Shown here: piece after piece, positions 52,543-60,642 of the stretch
Numbering within the stretch: position 1 is the first letter of the stretch
How the letters are laid out: every line of letters begins with the position of its first letter
DNA from: Collinsella sp. AF25-2LB
GTDB taxonomy: Bacteria > Actinomycetota > Coriobacteriia > Coriobacteriales > Coriobacteriaceae
NCBI RefSeq assembly: GCF_003458415.1
Contig: NZ_QRUF01000013.1
Coordinates: forward strand, 1-63,715
Direction: 5' to 3'
DNA: 63,715 nucleotides
The notes under the pieces: model-generated
Seen by the model: the letters and a program-made list of their open reading frames with translations, nothing else
Told to the model about the DNA's origin: nothing
Database searches by the model: none
Program-made: the position numbers and the translations under genes

Positions 52543-52980
52543 TGTCCCAAATGCGGCAAGGCACATACCCGCGTCGTTGATTCCCGTATGCAGGAGTCAA
52601 ATAACACCATTAAGCGCCGTCGCGAATGTTGCTCGTGTAACTACCGCTTTACAACGTTCGAGCGATGCGAAGACCCAATCGAGGTCATTAAGTCGGACGG
52701 AACCAAGCAGCGGTTCGATCGCAATAAGCTGCTCGTCGGCTTGATGCGCGCCACCATCAAGCGTGATATCGACACTAAGAAGCTCAATGAGATTATCGAC
52801 GATATCGAGGTCGAGCTGCGTTCTCGTACGCTGACGGCCGTCACGTCCCATGAGTTGGGTGACATGGTGCTCAAGCGCTTGGCCAAGATCGACAAGGTGG
52901 CGTACATCCGCTTTGCCTCGGTCTACCGCGATTTCAAAGACGTCGATGAGTTTCTGCAAGAGCTCGACAAGCTAAGGTGA
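52537..52980 (+). CDS. nrdR: Transcriptional repressor NrdR
   Basis: 147 aa. N-terminal zinc ribbon (MRCPKCG and CCSCNYRF) and an ATP-cone domain ([20 protein letters not shown]). It senses ATP/dATP and represses ribonucleotide reductase genes. Start ATG 52537 with AGAGGAGG. The lexA / LysM protein / nrdR arrangement is the actinobacterial one. dut follows, another nucleotide-pool gene. Confidence 0.96.
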   Translation: MRCPKCGKAHTRVVDSRMQESNNTIKRRRECCSCNYRFTTFERCEDPIEVIKSDGTKQRFDRNKLLVGLMRATIKRDIDTKKLNEIIDDIEVELRSRTLTAVTSHELGDMVLKRLAKIDKVAYIRFASVYRDFKDVDEFLQELDKLR

Positions 52981-52984
52981 TTCC

Positions 52985-53428
52985 ATGTCCAACATTACCG
53001 TCAACATAAAGCGTCTCGACCCCACCGTTGAGCTTCCCAAATACGCCCATCCCACCGATGCCGGCTTGGATCTGCGCTCCAACGAGGACTGTGTTCTGAA
53101 GCCCTTCGAACGCCGTCTGGTCTCTACTGGGTTGGCCATCGCCCTGCCCGACGGCTACGCCGGCTTTGTCCAGCCCCGCAGCGGCTTGGCCATCAAGCAG
53201 GGCCTGTCTATAGTCAATACGCCGGGCCTCATCGACGCCCACTACCGAGGAGAACTCAAGGTTATCCTCATCAACCTGGATCCCTCCAACAACATCCAAA
53301 TCAACAAAGGCGACCGCATAGCCCAACTCGTCATCCAAGAAGTCCCCACGGTCAACCTCGTAGAAGTAGAAGAACTAGACGAAACCGACCGAGGCAAAGG
53401 AGGCTTCGGCTCCAGCGGCGTCGCCTAG
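52985..53428 (+). CDS. dut: dUTP diphosphatase
   Basis: 147 aa trimeric dUTPase. All five motifs are seen: [31 protein letters not shown] and the C-terminal [10 protein letters not shown]. It hydrolyses dUTP to dUMP, keeping uracil out of DNA. ATG 52985 is 5 bp after the nrdR stop. A third codon-usage shift is visible in the last 60 codons, which use CAT/CTA-type and AAA/GAA codons more than neighbours. Confidence 0.95.
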   Translation: MSNITVNIKRLDPTVELPKYAHPTDAGLDLRSNEDCVLKPFERRLVSTGLAIALPDGYAGFVQPRSGLAIKQGLSIVNTPGLIDAHYRGELKVILINLDPSNNIQINKGDRIAQLVIQEVPTVNLVEVEELDETDRGKGGFGSSGVA

Positions 53429-53441
53429 GGGCGCTCGTATC

Positions 53442-53550
53442 CCGCCCGCCCGGGGCTTACCTATATCATTCCATGCTCAAACATTCTCGCGTCGCTTCGC
53501 TCGCTGCGAAACTGCGCGTGGAACGATATAGGTAAGCCCCGGGCGGGCGG
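53442..53550. repeat. Palindromic (foldback) element B1
   Basis: Twenty-six bases at 53442-53467 are exactly inverted at 53525-53550; the outer part (CCGCCCGCCCGGGGCTTACC) is specific to this copy. The core 53468-53524 runs from ATTCCATGCTCAAACATTCTC to GCGCGTGGAAC. It begins 13 bp after the dut stop. A long hairpin could form in the dut message. Confidence 0.85.
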
Positions 53551-53580
53551 CTACTCGCTTGAAACAATATTTACTTTTCT

Positions 53581-53629
53581 AGTAAGCCGATGCGATAAAG
53601 GGGCGCCTCCTTTGTCGCATCGGCTTACT
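53581..53629 (+). terminator. Long hairpin between elements B1 and B2, possible dut terminator
   Basis: A 21-base arm beginning AGTAAGCCGATGCGA pairs with its inverse with one G-U pair, loop GGCGCCT, and is followed by GTATTTATATTTT. With the T-rich tail it would terminate rightward transcription from dut. Confidence 0.6.
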
Positions 53630-53706
53630 GTATTTATATTTTCCTGTTTTGCCTTTGCAGGTTCTAATGGAGGGGAAACCGAAGTAGCTGCTAGTAAGTA
53701 AACGCA

Positions 53707-53810
53707 GCCGTTCTGCCGGAGCCGCCCTTATATCGTTCCACGCGCAGTTTCGCAGCGAAGCGAGAATGTTTGAGCATGGAATGATATAAGGGCGGCTCCG
53801 GCAGAGCGGC
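53707..53810. repeat. Palindromic (foldback) element B2, opposite orientation to B1
   Basis: Arms 53707-53734 and 53783-53810 are inverted repeats of 28 bases with one mismatch; the outer part (TCTGCCGGAGCCGCCCT) differs from B1. The core is the reverse complement of the B1 core except that B1 has about nine extra bases in the loop. It ends 10 bp before the stop of the convergent glycosyltransferase gene. Confidence 0.85.
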
Positions 53811-53820
53811 GGACATTCGA

Positions 53821-55122
53821 CTAGCGGATATGCGCGGGCTTTCCTCCCCAGTAGAAGCGGCAGAAGGCTCGTTTGCGCTTTTGGGGTTTGCCTACGAGCT
53901 CCATGGTTGCGATGGCTATATCTTCGGCTGCGTGGGGGCGGCGTAGTACTTCGCCGTTGATGAGTAGGGCTTTGAGTGATTCGGGATGATCGTGCAGATG
54001 GCGCAGGGTTACGATGAGTTCTCGTGCGGTGGTGACATGCATGCTGGCGCCCATTCCGGTGAGCATCGTGGTGTTGGCCTTTTCCTGGCCATAGGACTTG
54101 CCCAGCAGGATCATCGGCAGATGCGCGCACAGACACTCGGTGACGGTGAGTCCGCCCGATTTGAGGATTGCCAGGTCGCAGCCGTGCATGAGGGCCGCCA
54201 TGTCGTCCACGTAGTCCAGAACCGTGACGTTGTCGAGCTTCATGGCGTCGAAGAGCGTTTTGAGTCGGGTGGCGTATTCCTTATCCTTGCCCGGTAAAAA
54301 GACAAAGTGCATGTCCTCAAAGCTGCGTAAGAAGGGGAGCGTGTGGTCCATCGCGGCACGGAAACGCACGTATGGTTGGGGCAAACTGGCGCCGGCCATC
54401 ACCAATACGACGGTTTTGTCTATGGGGAGATTGAACTTGCTCAGCTCATCCTCGCGTTTGTAATCTGAATCGAAACCGGCTCGGATGGGGATGCCCGTTA
54501 TGCGGATCTTTGACTCGGGAACCTTGCGCGGGCGCAGCGTTTCGGCCATAAACTCGTTGGCTACGCAGAATAGGTCGGTGTCCTTGTGGGGCCAAAAGCC
54601 TTCGACTTCATAGTCTGTTGGTACGCAGATGACCGGGTAATCGATACCCGTGATGACGCGGGCGCCCACAGCAACATTGGCTGCCGTAATGTGTGTTGCA
54701 ACCACGGCCATGGGCCTGCGGGTGCGGACGTATTCGTTGAAGGCGGGGAACATAATACGTGACCATGCCGTGCCGCCACCCCAGAGCAGATGTCCCGTAA
54801 ACGTATATCGCCAGGTTAGGTCATATATGGGGCGCGTGGCGCCGGTAAACGAAGCCGCTGTTTTATTACCATCGAACCTAATGCGTCCAAAATCGAGGAT
54901 ATCCAGGACTTCGATCTCAACATCCTCAGGGATTCCCTTGGTGCCGCGGATAAGATCAAATGCTTGTGCAATCGCGTTGGCGGCGGCTTTGTGGCCCGAT
55001 CCAACCGATGCGTGCACAATGGTTACTAGGGGTTTTTGTGCAGGTGAAACGGTCATTAGCTCCGGTTGGGGAGTGGCTTGCATGGGCAGGGGAGCGCTAT
55101 TGCTCGTCTGCGTTTGATCCAT
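53821..55122 (-). CDS. UgtP/MGDG-synthase-like glycosyltransferase
   Basis: 433 aa, GT28-type. The N-terminal Rossmann domain has the MGDG-synthase block VTIVHASVGSGHKAAANA; PTDYEVEGFW lies mid-protein; the C-terminal sugar-nucleotide block LKSGGLTVTECLCAHLPMILL is well kept. Such enzymes transfer glucose or galactose to diacylglycerol, giving glycolipids and lipoteichoic acid anchors. About 35 polar residues (Gln/Pro/Thr) precede the fold. ATG 55122 follows AAGGGGAG; a longer frame to 55251 is unlikely. Substrate inferred from family. Confidence 0.83.
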   Translation of the reverse strand: MDQTQTSNSAPLPMQATPQPELMTVSPAQKPLVTIVHASVGSGHKAAANAIAQAFDLIRGTKGIPEDVEIEVLDILDFGRIRFDGNKTAASFTGATRPIYDLTWRYTFTGHLLWGGGTAWSRIMFPAFNEYVRTRRPMAVVATHITAANVAVGARVITGIDYPVICVPTDYEVEGFWPHKDTDLFCVANEFMAETLRPRKVPESKIRITGIPIRAGFDSDYKREDELSKFNLPIDKTVVLVMAGASLPQPYVRFRAAMDHTLPFLRSFEDMHFVFLPGKDKEYATRLKTLFDAMKLDNVTVLDYVDDMAALMHGCDLAILKSGGLTVTECLCAHLPMILLGKSYGQEKANTTMLTGMGASMHVTTARELIVTLRHLHDHPESLKALLINGEVLRRPHAAEDIAIATMELVGKPQKRKRAFCRFYWGGKPAHIR

Positions 55123-55239
55123 CGATAACTCCCCTTCAGCTTTGTTACGCGATTTATCATTGTAGTGCATGAGTGTCATGTTCACGTAAATTTGGGTATG
55201 AGCGCAAAGAACGCCAATCTTTCGACAGGAGGTCTCTTC

Positions 55240-56178
55240 ATGACTACCCATCAGCCGATCGATGTTGCTATTATCGGCGGCGGCCCTGCGGGCTATGCTG
55301 CAGCCATTTACGCGGCGCGCGCCAACCTAACGACGACTGTGATTGAGCAGGGCATGTCGGGAGGACAGATCGCCACAACCAATGAGGTCGAGAACTATCC
55401 GGGCATTCCGCTCTTGAGTGGCGCCGAACTCGGCGAGCGTTTTCAGCAGCATGCAGAAGGCCTGGGAGCACAGGTTACATGGAGCATGGTTACGGGTATC
55501 GATTACGATGCCGATACAGCGCTGTTTACGGTGCATCACGATTTGGGCGATACGTCGGCCTCGAGCGTTATCGCTTGCATGGGTGCCACGCCGCGATCTG
55601 CTGGTTTTGTTGGCGAGGATGCGTATCGCGGTCGCGGCGTTTCGTATTGCGCGACGTGCGACGGCATGTTCTTTCGCGGCAAGCAGGTTTTTGTCATCGG
55701 CGGCGGCAATGCTGCCTGCGAGGAAGCTCTGTTCTTGTCAGAAATCGCCAGCAGCGTGACCATCGTTTTGCGCCGCGATCAGTTCCGTGCCTCCGATGGT
55801 GTGGTTCAAAAAGTTCTTGCAAAAGATAATATTTCAGTTAGGTACCAAACTAGTATTGTGGAGCTCTCGGGCGAAGCCATGCCAACGACGATCACCTTTA
55901 AGGACAATGCATCCGGCGAGACTCATGCCGAGTCATTTGAGCCCGGCTTTTTCGGCATCTTTGTCTATACCGGGACGCAACCCCATACCGAACTTGTCGA
56001 GCATCTAGTCGATCTGGCGCCTGATGGCGGCATTCTGACTGATGAATCCATGGCGACCCGCACGCCAGGTCTATTTGCCGCTGGCGATATCCGTTCCAAG
56101 CGTTTGCGCCAGGTTGTGACCGCGGTTTCTGACGGAGCCATAGCGGCAACCAGCGCATACGCATTTCTCCGTAGATAA
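55240..56178 (+). CDS. trxB: Thioredoxin reductase
   Basis: 312 aa. FAD motif GGGPAGYAAAIYAAR (13-27), redox-active Cys137-Ala-Thr-Cys140, nucleotide motif GGGNAACEEALF, and a C-terminal FAD block FAAGDIR. RRDQFRAS in the pyridine nucleotide site fits NADPH. It reduces thioredoxin. ATG 55240 follows ACAGGAGG; no thioredoxin gene is adjacent. It ends at a terminator-type hairpin. Confidence 0.93.
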   Translation: MTTHQPIDVAIIGGGPAGYAAAIYAARANLTTTVIEQGMSGGQIATTNEVENYPGIPLLSGAELGERFQQHAEGLGAQVTWSMVTGIDYDADTALFTVHHDLGDTSASSVIACMGATPRSAGFVGEDAYRGRGVSYCATCDGMFFRGKQVFVIGGGNAACEEALFLSEIASSVTIVLRRDQFRASDGVVQKVLAKDNISVRYQTSIVELSGEAMPTTITFKDNASGETHAESFEPGFFGIFVYTGTQPHTELVEHLVDLAPDGGILTDESMATRTPGLFAAGDIRSKRLRQVVTAVSDGAIAATSAYAFLRR

Positions 56179-56221
56179 GTACGATAATATATCTTATGTA
56201 AGGTTGTTATCAATTAACTAA

Positions 56222-56264
56222 ATGGTGGGACGATGCATCAGTGCGTTGTCCCACCAATTTTCTT
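56222..56264 (+). terminator. trxB terminator
   Basis: TTGGTGGGAC-type arm (TGGTGGGAC at 56223-56231) is mirrored by GTCCCACCA (56248-56256), then ATTTTCTT. A similar GGTGGGAC stem ends the next gene. Confidence 0.75.
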
Positions 56265-56266
56265 GT

Positions 56267-56297
56267 CTGCTATGTGGTATGCAAAACTAGATAACGT
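56267..56297. promoter_or_regulatory. Operator upstream of the DUF1836 gene (same as at degV)
   Basis: GCTATGTGGT (56269-56278), ATGCAAA, ACTAGATAAC (56286-56295) is an imperfect inverted repeat. Compared with the perfect site at 57923-57953 it agrees at 24 of 29 positions, including the spacer. A TACAAT hexamer (56302-56307) lies immediately after it, so binding would cover the -35 region. Confidence 0.65.
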
Positions 56298-56331
56298 AGA
56301 ATACAATATAGAAAATGAACGGAGGAACCTT

Positions 56332-56943
56332 ATGAACCACGTTAAACACGTTATTCCGATGTCCGATTCGTCGGTCAGCATTAAGCCTGAGGATATTCAG
56401 CCCACTGTGCTGCCCGATGCATTTATTCAGTCCGATATCGTGCGCAAACTTAATACGTTGAGCCTGCCGCGCTATGACCAGTTGCCCAATGTGACGCTCT
56501 ACCGCGACCAGGTCATTGAGTATGTTGCGCTGTGGATGGAGCCGCTGTCCCTTTGCGTTGAGCAGCCTATCATTACGCCATCGATGATCAATAACTACGT
56601 AAAGGTTGGCCTGGTGCCTGCTCCGGTCAAAAAGCAATATGGCCGCGAGCAGATTGCCCGCCTGATCGCTATCTGCATCTTTAAGCAGGTGCTACCTATT
56701 GCTGCGGTGCAGGCACTCTTTAACATTCAGCGATTGAGCTACGATGCCCCGACGGCCTTTGATTATGTGGTCGATCAGCTCGAGGCATCGATTCGTGCGG
56801 CGTTTTCCGTCGAGCAGACTCCCGTGCCCGATACGGCGCATCAGGTAACGCGTGAGTCGCTGCTTGTGCGCAGCGCGGTATCGTCCTTCGTTTCGAAGGC
56901 GTACCTGATGAGCTATCTCAAGTTCAACGGGTTTAGTAGTTAA
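56332..56943 (+). CDS. DUF1836 protein, MerR-like helix-turn-helix regulator
   Basis: 203 aa. The middle (about 45-110) resembles a MerR-type winged helix: LPNVTLYRDQVIEYV, ITPSMINNYVKVGLVPAPVKKQYGREQIARL (cited here as two parts, ITPSMINNYVKVGLVP and KKQYGREQIARL). A helical C-terminal part follows. DUF1836 proteins are often near degV genes, as here, where degV is convergent. The shared operator suggests autoregulation and control of degV. ATG 56332 follows GGAGGAACC. Confidence 0.75.
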   Translation: MNHVKHVIPMSDSSVSIKPEDIQPTVLPDAFIQSDIVRKLNTLSLPRYDQLPNVTLYRDQVIEYVALWMEPLSLCVEQPIITPSMINNYVKVGLVPAPVKKQYGREQIARLIAICIFKQVLPIAAVQALFNIQRLSYDAPTAFDYVVDQLEASIRAAFSVEQTPVPDTAHQVTRESLLVRSAVSSFVSKAYLMSYLKFNGFSS

Positions 56944-56957
56944 TTGATTTGAAAGGT

Positions 56958-56993
56958 GGTGGGACAAAGAATTACTGACTAATTTGTCCCACC
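56958..56993. terminator. Hairpin between the convergent DUF1836 and degV genes
   Basis: GGTGGGACAAA (56958-56968) and TTTGTCCCACC (56983-56993) are perfectly inverted around a 14-base loop. It lies just before the degV stop codon, in position to end either transcript; T-tracts on both sides are weak. Confidence 0.65.
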
Positions 56994-56998
56994 TGACT

Positions 56999-57865
56999 CT
57001 ATTTGCCCGAAGCTACGCCCATGCCGTAGCCGATGATGAGGCCGTGCATCTCGGCGTAATAGGAATCCAGGCCGTTGCAGGGCATGATGATGGTCTTGGA
57101 GCCGGGCCAATGCTCGACTATGCGGTCAGTAAGCGCCTGGGCTCCAGCTTCGTTCTCAACGTGATCGATGACGACCTCACCGCCCGTAAAGCCCTCGGCT
57201 TCCATAGTGTCGATGATCTTGTTGAGCATCTTCTTTTCGCCACGCGTGTGCCCGACGAGTTCGATTTTACCGGCCTCACTCGCTGTGCCCAAAATGCGGA
57301 TATTGAGCTTGTTGGCAATGACGCCGGCTGCCTTAGGGATACGTCCGGCTTTGGCGAGGTTTTCGTAATTGCACAAACTGAAGAGGATTTTGCTGTTCTG
57401 TTCAAGGCTATCGAAGTATGCGCAAGCATCCTCGAATGAGACATTCGGATTGCTTGCAAGATAGCGGTCGAACAGCAAGAAAATGAGGTCCATTTTGCCG
57501 CCAGCTGCGCGTGAATTGACTAGATGAATCTGTCGGTCGGGCTCCTCGGCAAGAACCATATCGCGAGCCGTGGCTGCCGCGTTGTAGCTGCCCGACACGC
57601 CCTCAGAGATCGGCATGCAGATGGTCTTGTCTGCCAATTTGAAGAGCTCGGCCCACTCCCCTACGCTGGGACAAGCGCTCGAAGAAGCGTTCGTCTCCGC
57701 CTGAACAGCGCAGTTGAGCTCATGAACATCGAGCGAAAGGTCATCGACGAATTCATGCTCCCCCACTCGAATTTTGAGGGGCGCAAATGCAAAGGTGGTA
57801 TGGGGCGCGGTCGGTTGCCAATCGCGGAGGTTGCAGCTTGAATCGGAGATAAGTGCCCAGCTCAT
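56999..57865 (-). CDS. DegV family fatty-acid-binding protein
   Basis: 288 aa. DegV fold with the typical N-terminus WALISDSSCNL, the fatty-acid head-group loop around SEGVSGSYNAA, and KAGRIPKAAGVIAN in the second domain. Members (FakB) bind fatty acids for phosphorylation by FakA; a fakA gene is not in the window. Start ATG 57865 after AAAGGA. TATAAT at 57900-57895 is a good -10; an inverted repeat lies over its -35 zone. Confidence 0.88.
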   Translation of the reverse strand: MSWALISDSSCNLRDWQPTAPHTTFAFAPLKIRVGEHEFVDDLSLDVHELNCAVQAETNASSSACPSVGEWAELFKLADKTICMPISEGVSGSYNAAATARDMVLAEEPDRQIHLVNSRAAGGKMDLIFLLFDRYLASNPNVSFEDACAYFDSLEQNSKILFSLCNYENLAKAGRIPKAAGVIANKLNIRILGTASEAGKIELVGHTRGEKKMLNKIIDTMEAEGFTGGEVVIDHVENEAGAQALTDRIVEHWPGSKTIIMPCNGLDSYYAEMHGLIIGYGMGVASGK

Positions 57866-57894
57866 AGAGGGTCCTTTCTAATCGTTCCCATTCA

Positions 57895-57900
57895 ATTATA
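57895..57900 (-). promoter_or_regulatory. degV -10 element
   Basis: TATAAT on the minus strand, 30 bp before the start codon. No good -35 is present 17 bp upstream (GCCCAA), as expected for a promoter controlled by a factor bound at the adjoining repeat. Confidence 0.55.
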
Positions 57901-57922
57901 GCCATCTTGCAGACCGATTGGG

Positions 57923-57953
57923 CCGCTATCTAGTATTCAAAACTAGATAGCGG
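57923..57953. promoter_or_regulatory. Operator upstream of degV
   Basis: CCGCTATCTAGT (57923-57934) and ACTAGATAGCGG (57942-57953) are perfectly inverted around ATTCAAA. The same design occurs upstream of the DUF1836 gene. It could be a repressor or an activator site, extending from about -35 to -65. Confidence 0.7.
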
Positions 57954-57964
57954 ACTGCACTAAA

Positions 57965-58006
57965 GGCAAAAGAATGGACCCCATGACTCAAAGCCACGAG
58001 GTCCAT
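57965..58006 (-). terminator. Terminator of the NlpC/P60 gene
   Basis: On the minus strand ATGGACC and GGTCCAT close a 33-nt hairpin (57974-58006) with additional CTCG/TGGG-type inner pairing, followed by TCTTTTGCCTTT. Confidence 0.7.
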
Positions 58007-58029
58007 ATCCGTTTGCTTTATCTGAATAC

Positions 58030-59157
58030 TTAGTAGCGCACGAAAATGTAGTTGTTGTTCATGCCGGCGGCAACGGAGCTGATGATAACACCCGTGTTGT
58101 AGTCAGAAGCATGAATCATCTGACCACCACCGATGTAAATGCCGGTGTGGTACGAGTTGACTACAACGTCACCGGGCTGCGGATCGGACACACGCGTCCA
58201 GCCCATAAAGGTGCCCGTGGTGCCCAGGCGGCAATAGCGACCAGTAAGGCAATAGCTTACAAAACCAGAGCAGTCGAAGCTGTTCGGGCCAATTCCGCCC
58301 CAGGAATAGGCGCAACCAAGCTTGCTGTATGCACGCGAGACAACAGAACCGCCGTCGACGGACTGGCTCGGAGCAGAAGGCGTCGGAGCCGGAGCAGGCG
58401 TGGAGGGCTGCGGCGTCGGAGCAGGTGCCGGCGTAGGAGCCGGAGTGTTGCCGCCCTGGTTGTTGTTATTGCTGGTCTGGCCACCGTTGTTGGTGTTCTC
58501 GGTCGTACCGGCAGTCTCGTTGCTCACCGTGGCCTTCTCGGCGGTGCTGGCGTTGATGCCGGCCTGCAGCGCGGCGTTGGCCTCGGCCTCGGCGGCAAGC
58601 TCGGCCTGCAGCTGCGAATCCAGGGAGTTTACGACGTTCTGGGCTTCAGCCTGCTGGGCGTTAAGCTCGTCGACCTTCTTTTGCGTGGCGGCGACGTTCT
58701 TCTCCTGCTCGGCCTGCTTATCGGTGAGCTGCTGCTTAAGCTCCTTGACCTCTTGAATGGTCTGAGCTTGCTTATCGGAAACTTTGCCGTAGTAGAACAG
58801 ACGGTTGAGCATATCGCTCAGGTCATCGACACCCGTCAGAACCTGAAGCAGGCTCAGACCGCCGGTTTTGTACTCGCCGGCGACATAGGTTGAGAGCTTA
58901 GCCTGACCATCGGCGATCTCCTGCTGCTTTTGCGTGATCTCGCCGGCAGTCTGATCGAGCGCCTGCGTCTGCGTGGCGAGCTCATCGTAAATCTGCTGAG
59001 TTTGGGTACCGATCTGCTCGAGCTTCGTACGAGCAGCGGCAAGGTCGGATGCGGTATCGGCGTAGGCAGGAGCCGCGAGGCCCAAGCCCAAAACACAAGC
59101 GAGGGTTGCCGTAGCAGCGCAGCGTGCCATGTTTTTGTGCGTGTTTGCTGTGCGCAT
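58030..59157 (-). CDS. Secreted NlpC/P60 peptidoglycan endopeptidase with coiled coil
   Basis: 375 aa. Signal peptide (about 1-33, cleavage near AYA-D), long coiled coil (about 35-205), a Thr/Asn and Pro/Ala-rich linker (about 210-268) and a C-terminal NlpC/P60 domain with catalytic Cys in FDCSGFVSY and His in YHTGIYIGGG. Domain order is that of RipC/PcsB-type hydrolases that split daughter cells under FtsEX control. ftsEX are not in the window. ATG 59157 follows AAAGGAAG. Confidence 0.88.
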   Translation of the reverse strand: MRTANTHKNMARCAATATLACVLGLGLAAPAYADTASDLAAARTKLEQIGTQTQQIYDELATQTQALDQTAGEITQKQQEIADGQAKLSTYVAGEYKTGGLSLLQVLTGVDDLSDMLNRLFYYGKVSDKQAQTIQEVKELKQQLTDKQAEQEKNVAATQKKVDELNAQQAEAQNVVNSLDSQLQAELAAEAEANAALQAGINASTAEKATVSNETAGTTENTNNGGQTSNNNNQGGNTPAPTPAPAPTPQPSTPAPAPTPSAPSQSVDGGSVVSRAYSKLGCAYSWGGIGPNSFDCSGFVSYCLTGRYCRLGTTGTFMGWTRVSDPQPGDVVVNSYHTGIYIGGGQMIHASDYNTGVIISSVAAGMNNNYIFVRY

Positions 59158-59189
59158 GTAGCTTCCTTTCCAGTAACTAAGGGTAACGG

Positions 59190-59720
59190 CTAGTCCACCG
59201 TCACCAGGCTAAAGAGCTCCACATCGTCATCAGACGGCGTGAGCTTCTCGCGCGGGTTGAGAAACGCAAGCTCAAGGATACAACCGTAACCGATAAGCTT
59301 TGCGCCCATATCTCGCACCAGTTTACCTGTTGCCTCGACGGTTCCGCCCGTCGCGACCAAGTCGTCCAGAATCAACACGGTATCTTTAGAGCTGATAGCG
59401 TCGGCATGGATCTCAATGGAATCCGTTCCGTACTCGAGCTCGTAGCTCTGGCTCACAGTCTTGCGCGGTAGCTTGCCCGGTTTACGTGCGGGAACAAAGC
59501 CGGCGCCAAGGGCTACAGCTACCGGTACGCCAACCATAAAGCCGCGAGCCTCGGGACCCACGACCTTGGTGATTCCCATGCCGGCAAAGTGCTCGGCGAG
59601 GGCATCGGTCATGGCTTTGAGCGCCTCGGGATTGCCAAAGAGCGGCGTGATGTCTTTAAAGATGACTCCGGGCTCGGGATAGTCGGGGATGTCGACGATT
59701 TGAGATTCGAAGTCGTACAT
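59190..59720 (-). CDS. apt: Adenine phosphoribosyltransferase
   Basis: 176 aa. PRPP motif VLILDDLVATGGT and the Apt hallmarks PDYPEPGVIFKDITPL and EARGFMVGVPVA. It salvages adenine to AMP. ATG 59720 is the family start; a TTG 15 bp earlier is not needed. It follows the MerR gene by 40 bp and is likely the last gene of the pgsA-FHA-MerR-apt group on this strand. Confidence 0.94.
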   Translation of the reverse strand: MYDFESQIVDIPDYPEPGVIFKDITPLFGNPEALKAMTDALAEHFAGMGITKVVGPEARGFMVGVPVAVALGAGFVPARKPGKLPRKTVSQSYELEYGTDSIEIHADAISSKDTVLILDDLVATGGTVEATGKLVRDMGAKLIGYGCILELAFLNPREKLTPSDDDVELFSLVTVD

Positions 59721-59760
59721 TGCATGACCTTTCAATGGGTTCCCGAAATTTCAGCAGCGG

Positions 59761-60639
59761 TTATTTGCCCGCGGTGGCGGTGCCGGATTGCGAAGGGGGG
59801 ACGACCTTGAGCGGCTTGACGAGAGAATCCTTGTGCGAAGCCGGCGCGGCTATCTCTTCGTTTTTGGCCTTGGTGGACTCGGAGCGAGTGATTTCCTCAT
59901 CGAGTGCATCGATGTCGGCGTCCTCGACCACGGCGTTGAGCGACTCAAAAACGCGGTTCTTGAGCAGCGCGGTGTGCACGCCCTCCGTCAGGTCGTGAAG
60001 CTTCTTAAACGCACGCTCGAGCTTGGCGTCGCGCTCGTCATCGGAGGTATCCATGCCGAGCATGCTCACAAGCACCTGCTCAAACATCGAGGACTCGCGG
60101 TTGGCGGAAGACACGTACTGACGCAGGTTGCGCGGCTCGATATGGAAGCGCGACAGCTCGGAGCAGTAGCGGATGATCGGAAAATCGCGACCATCGACAA
60201 GCTCGCGATTCTGCGGACTCTTGATGATGCGAATGAGGTCGTTCTCGGCGAGCGAGCGGATAAACGAAATTTCGACGCCCAACATATCGGGAATGGTCTC
60301 GATGGGATGCAGCTTTTGCTTAGTCTCCTTGGGCTCCGTCTTGAGCGGAACATCGGATAGCAAGCCCACCTCGTAGGCGAGCGTTGACAGGTCCGTGGCG
60401 TTTTCCAAGCGCTGCTTAATCACGTTGAGCGGCATGTAGCGGGTCTTCTGCAAGTGCAGGATGACCTCCAGACGATCAACGTCCTCCTTAGAGTACTGAC
60501 GGTATCCCTTAGGCGTACGATGAGGGGTAATGAGCCCCTCATCCTCTAGAAATCTAATTTTTGAGTTCGAAAGATCGGGGTATGCGCCTCGAAGTAGGTT
60601 GACGACTTGGCCGATACTCAGATAGTTGCGTTCGGCCAT
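59761..60639 (-). CDS. MerR family regulator next to an FHA gene
   Basis: 292 aa. N-terminal MerR winged helix (YLSIGQVVNLLRGAYPDLS, IRFLEDEGLI, KGYRQYSKEDVDRLEVI). The remaining 200 residues form a larger domain than in metal-sensing MerR proteins and have no Cys-rich metal loop. The pair with an FHA gene corresponds to Rv1828-garA in mycobacteria; the DNA target is unknown. It begins 3 bp after the FHA stop. Confidence 0.82.
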   Translation of the reverse strand: MAERNYLSIGQVVNLLRGAYPDLSNSKIRFLEDEGLITPHRTPKGYRQYSKEDVDRLEVILHLQKTRYMPLNVIKQRLENATDLSTLAYEVGLLSDVPLKTEPKETKQKLHPIETIPDMLGVEISFIRSLAENDLIRIIKSPQNRELVDGRDFPIIRYCSELSRFHIEPRNLRQYVSSANRESSMFEQVLVSMLGMDTSDDERDAKLERAFKKLHDLTEGVHTALLKNRVFESLNAVVEDADIDALDEEITRSESTKAKNEEIAAPASHKDSLVKPLKVVPPSQSGTATAGK

Positions 60640-60642
60640 GCC

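Noticed and set aside
53429..53820. A CRISPR array or tRNA in the repeat-rich dut downstream region
   Set aside because: The repeats are inverted pairs with distinct arms, not regularly spaced direct repeats, and no tRNA cloverleaf with a CCA/T-loop is present. No CRISPR array or tRNA was seen anywhere in the window.
56222..56993. The two GGTGGGAC hairpins around the DUF1836 gene as a composite transposon
   Set aside because: Each sits exactly where a gene-end terminator is expected, and the similarity is limited to about nine bases per arm.
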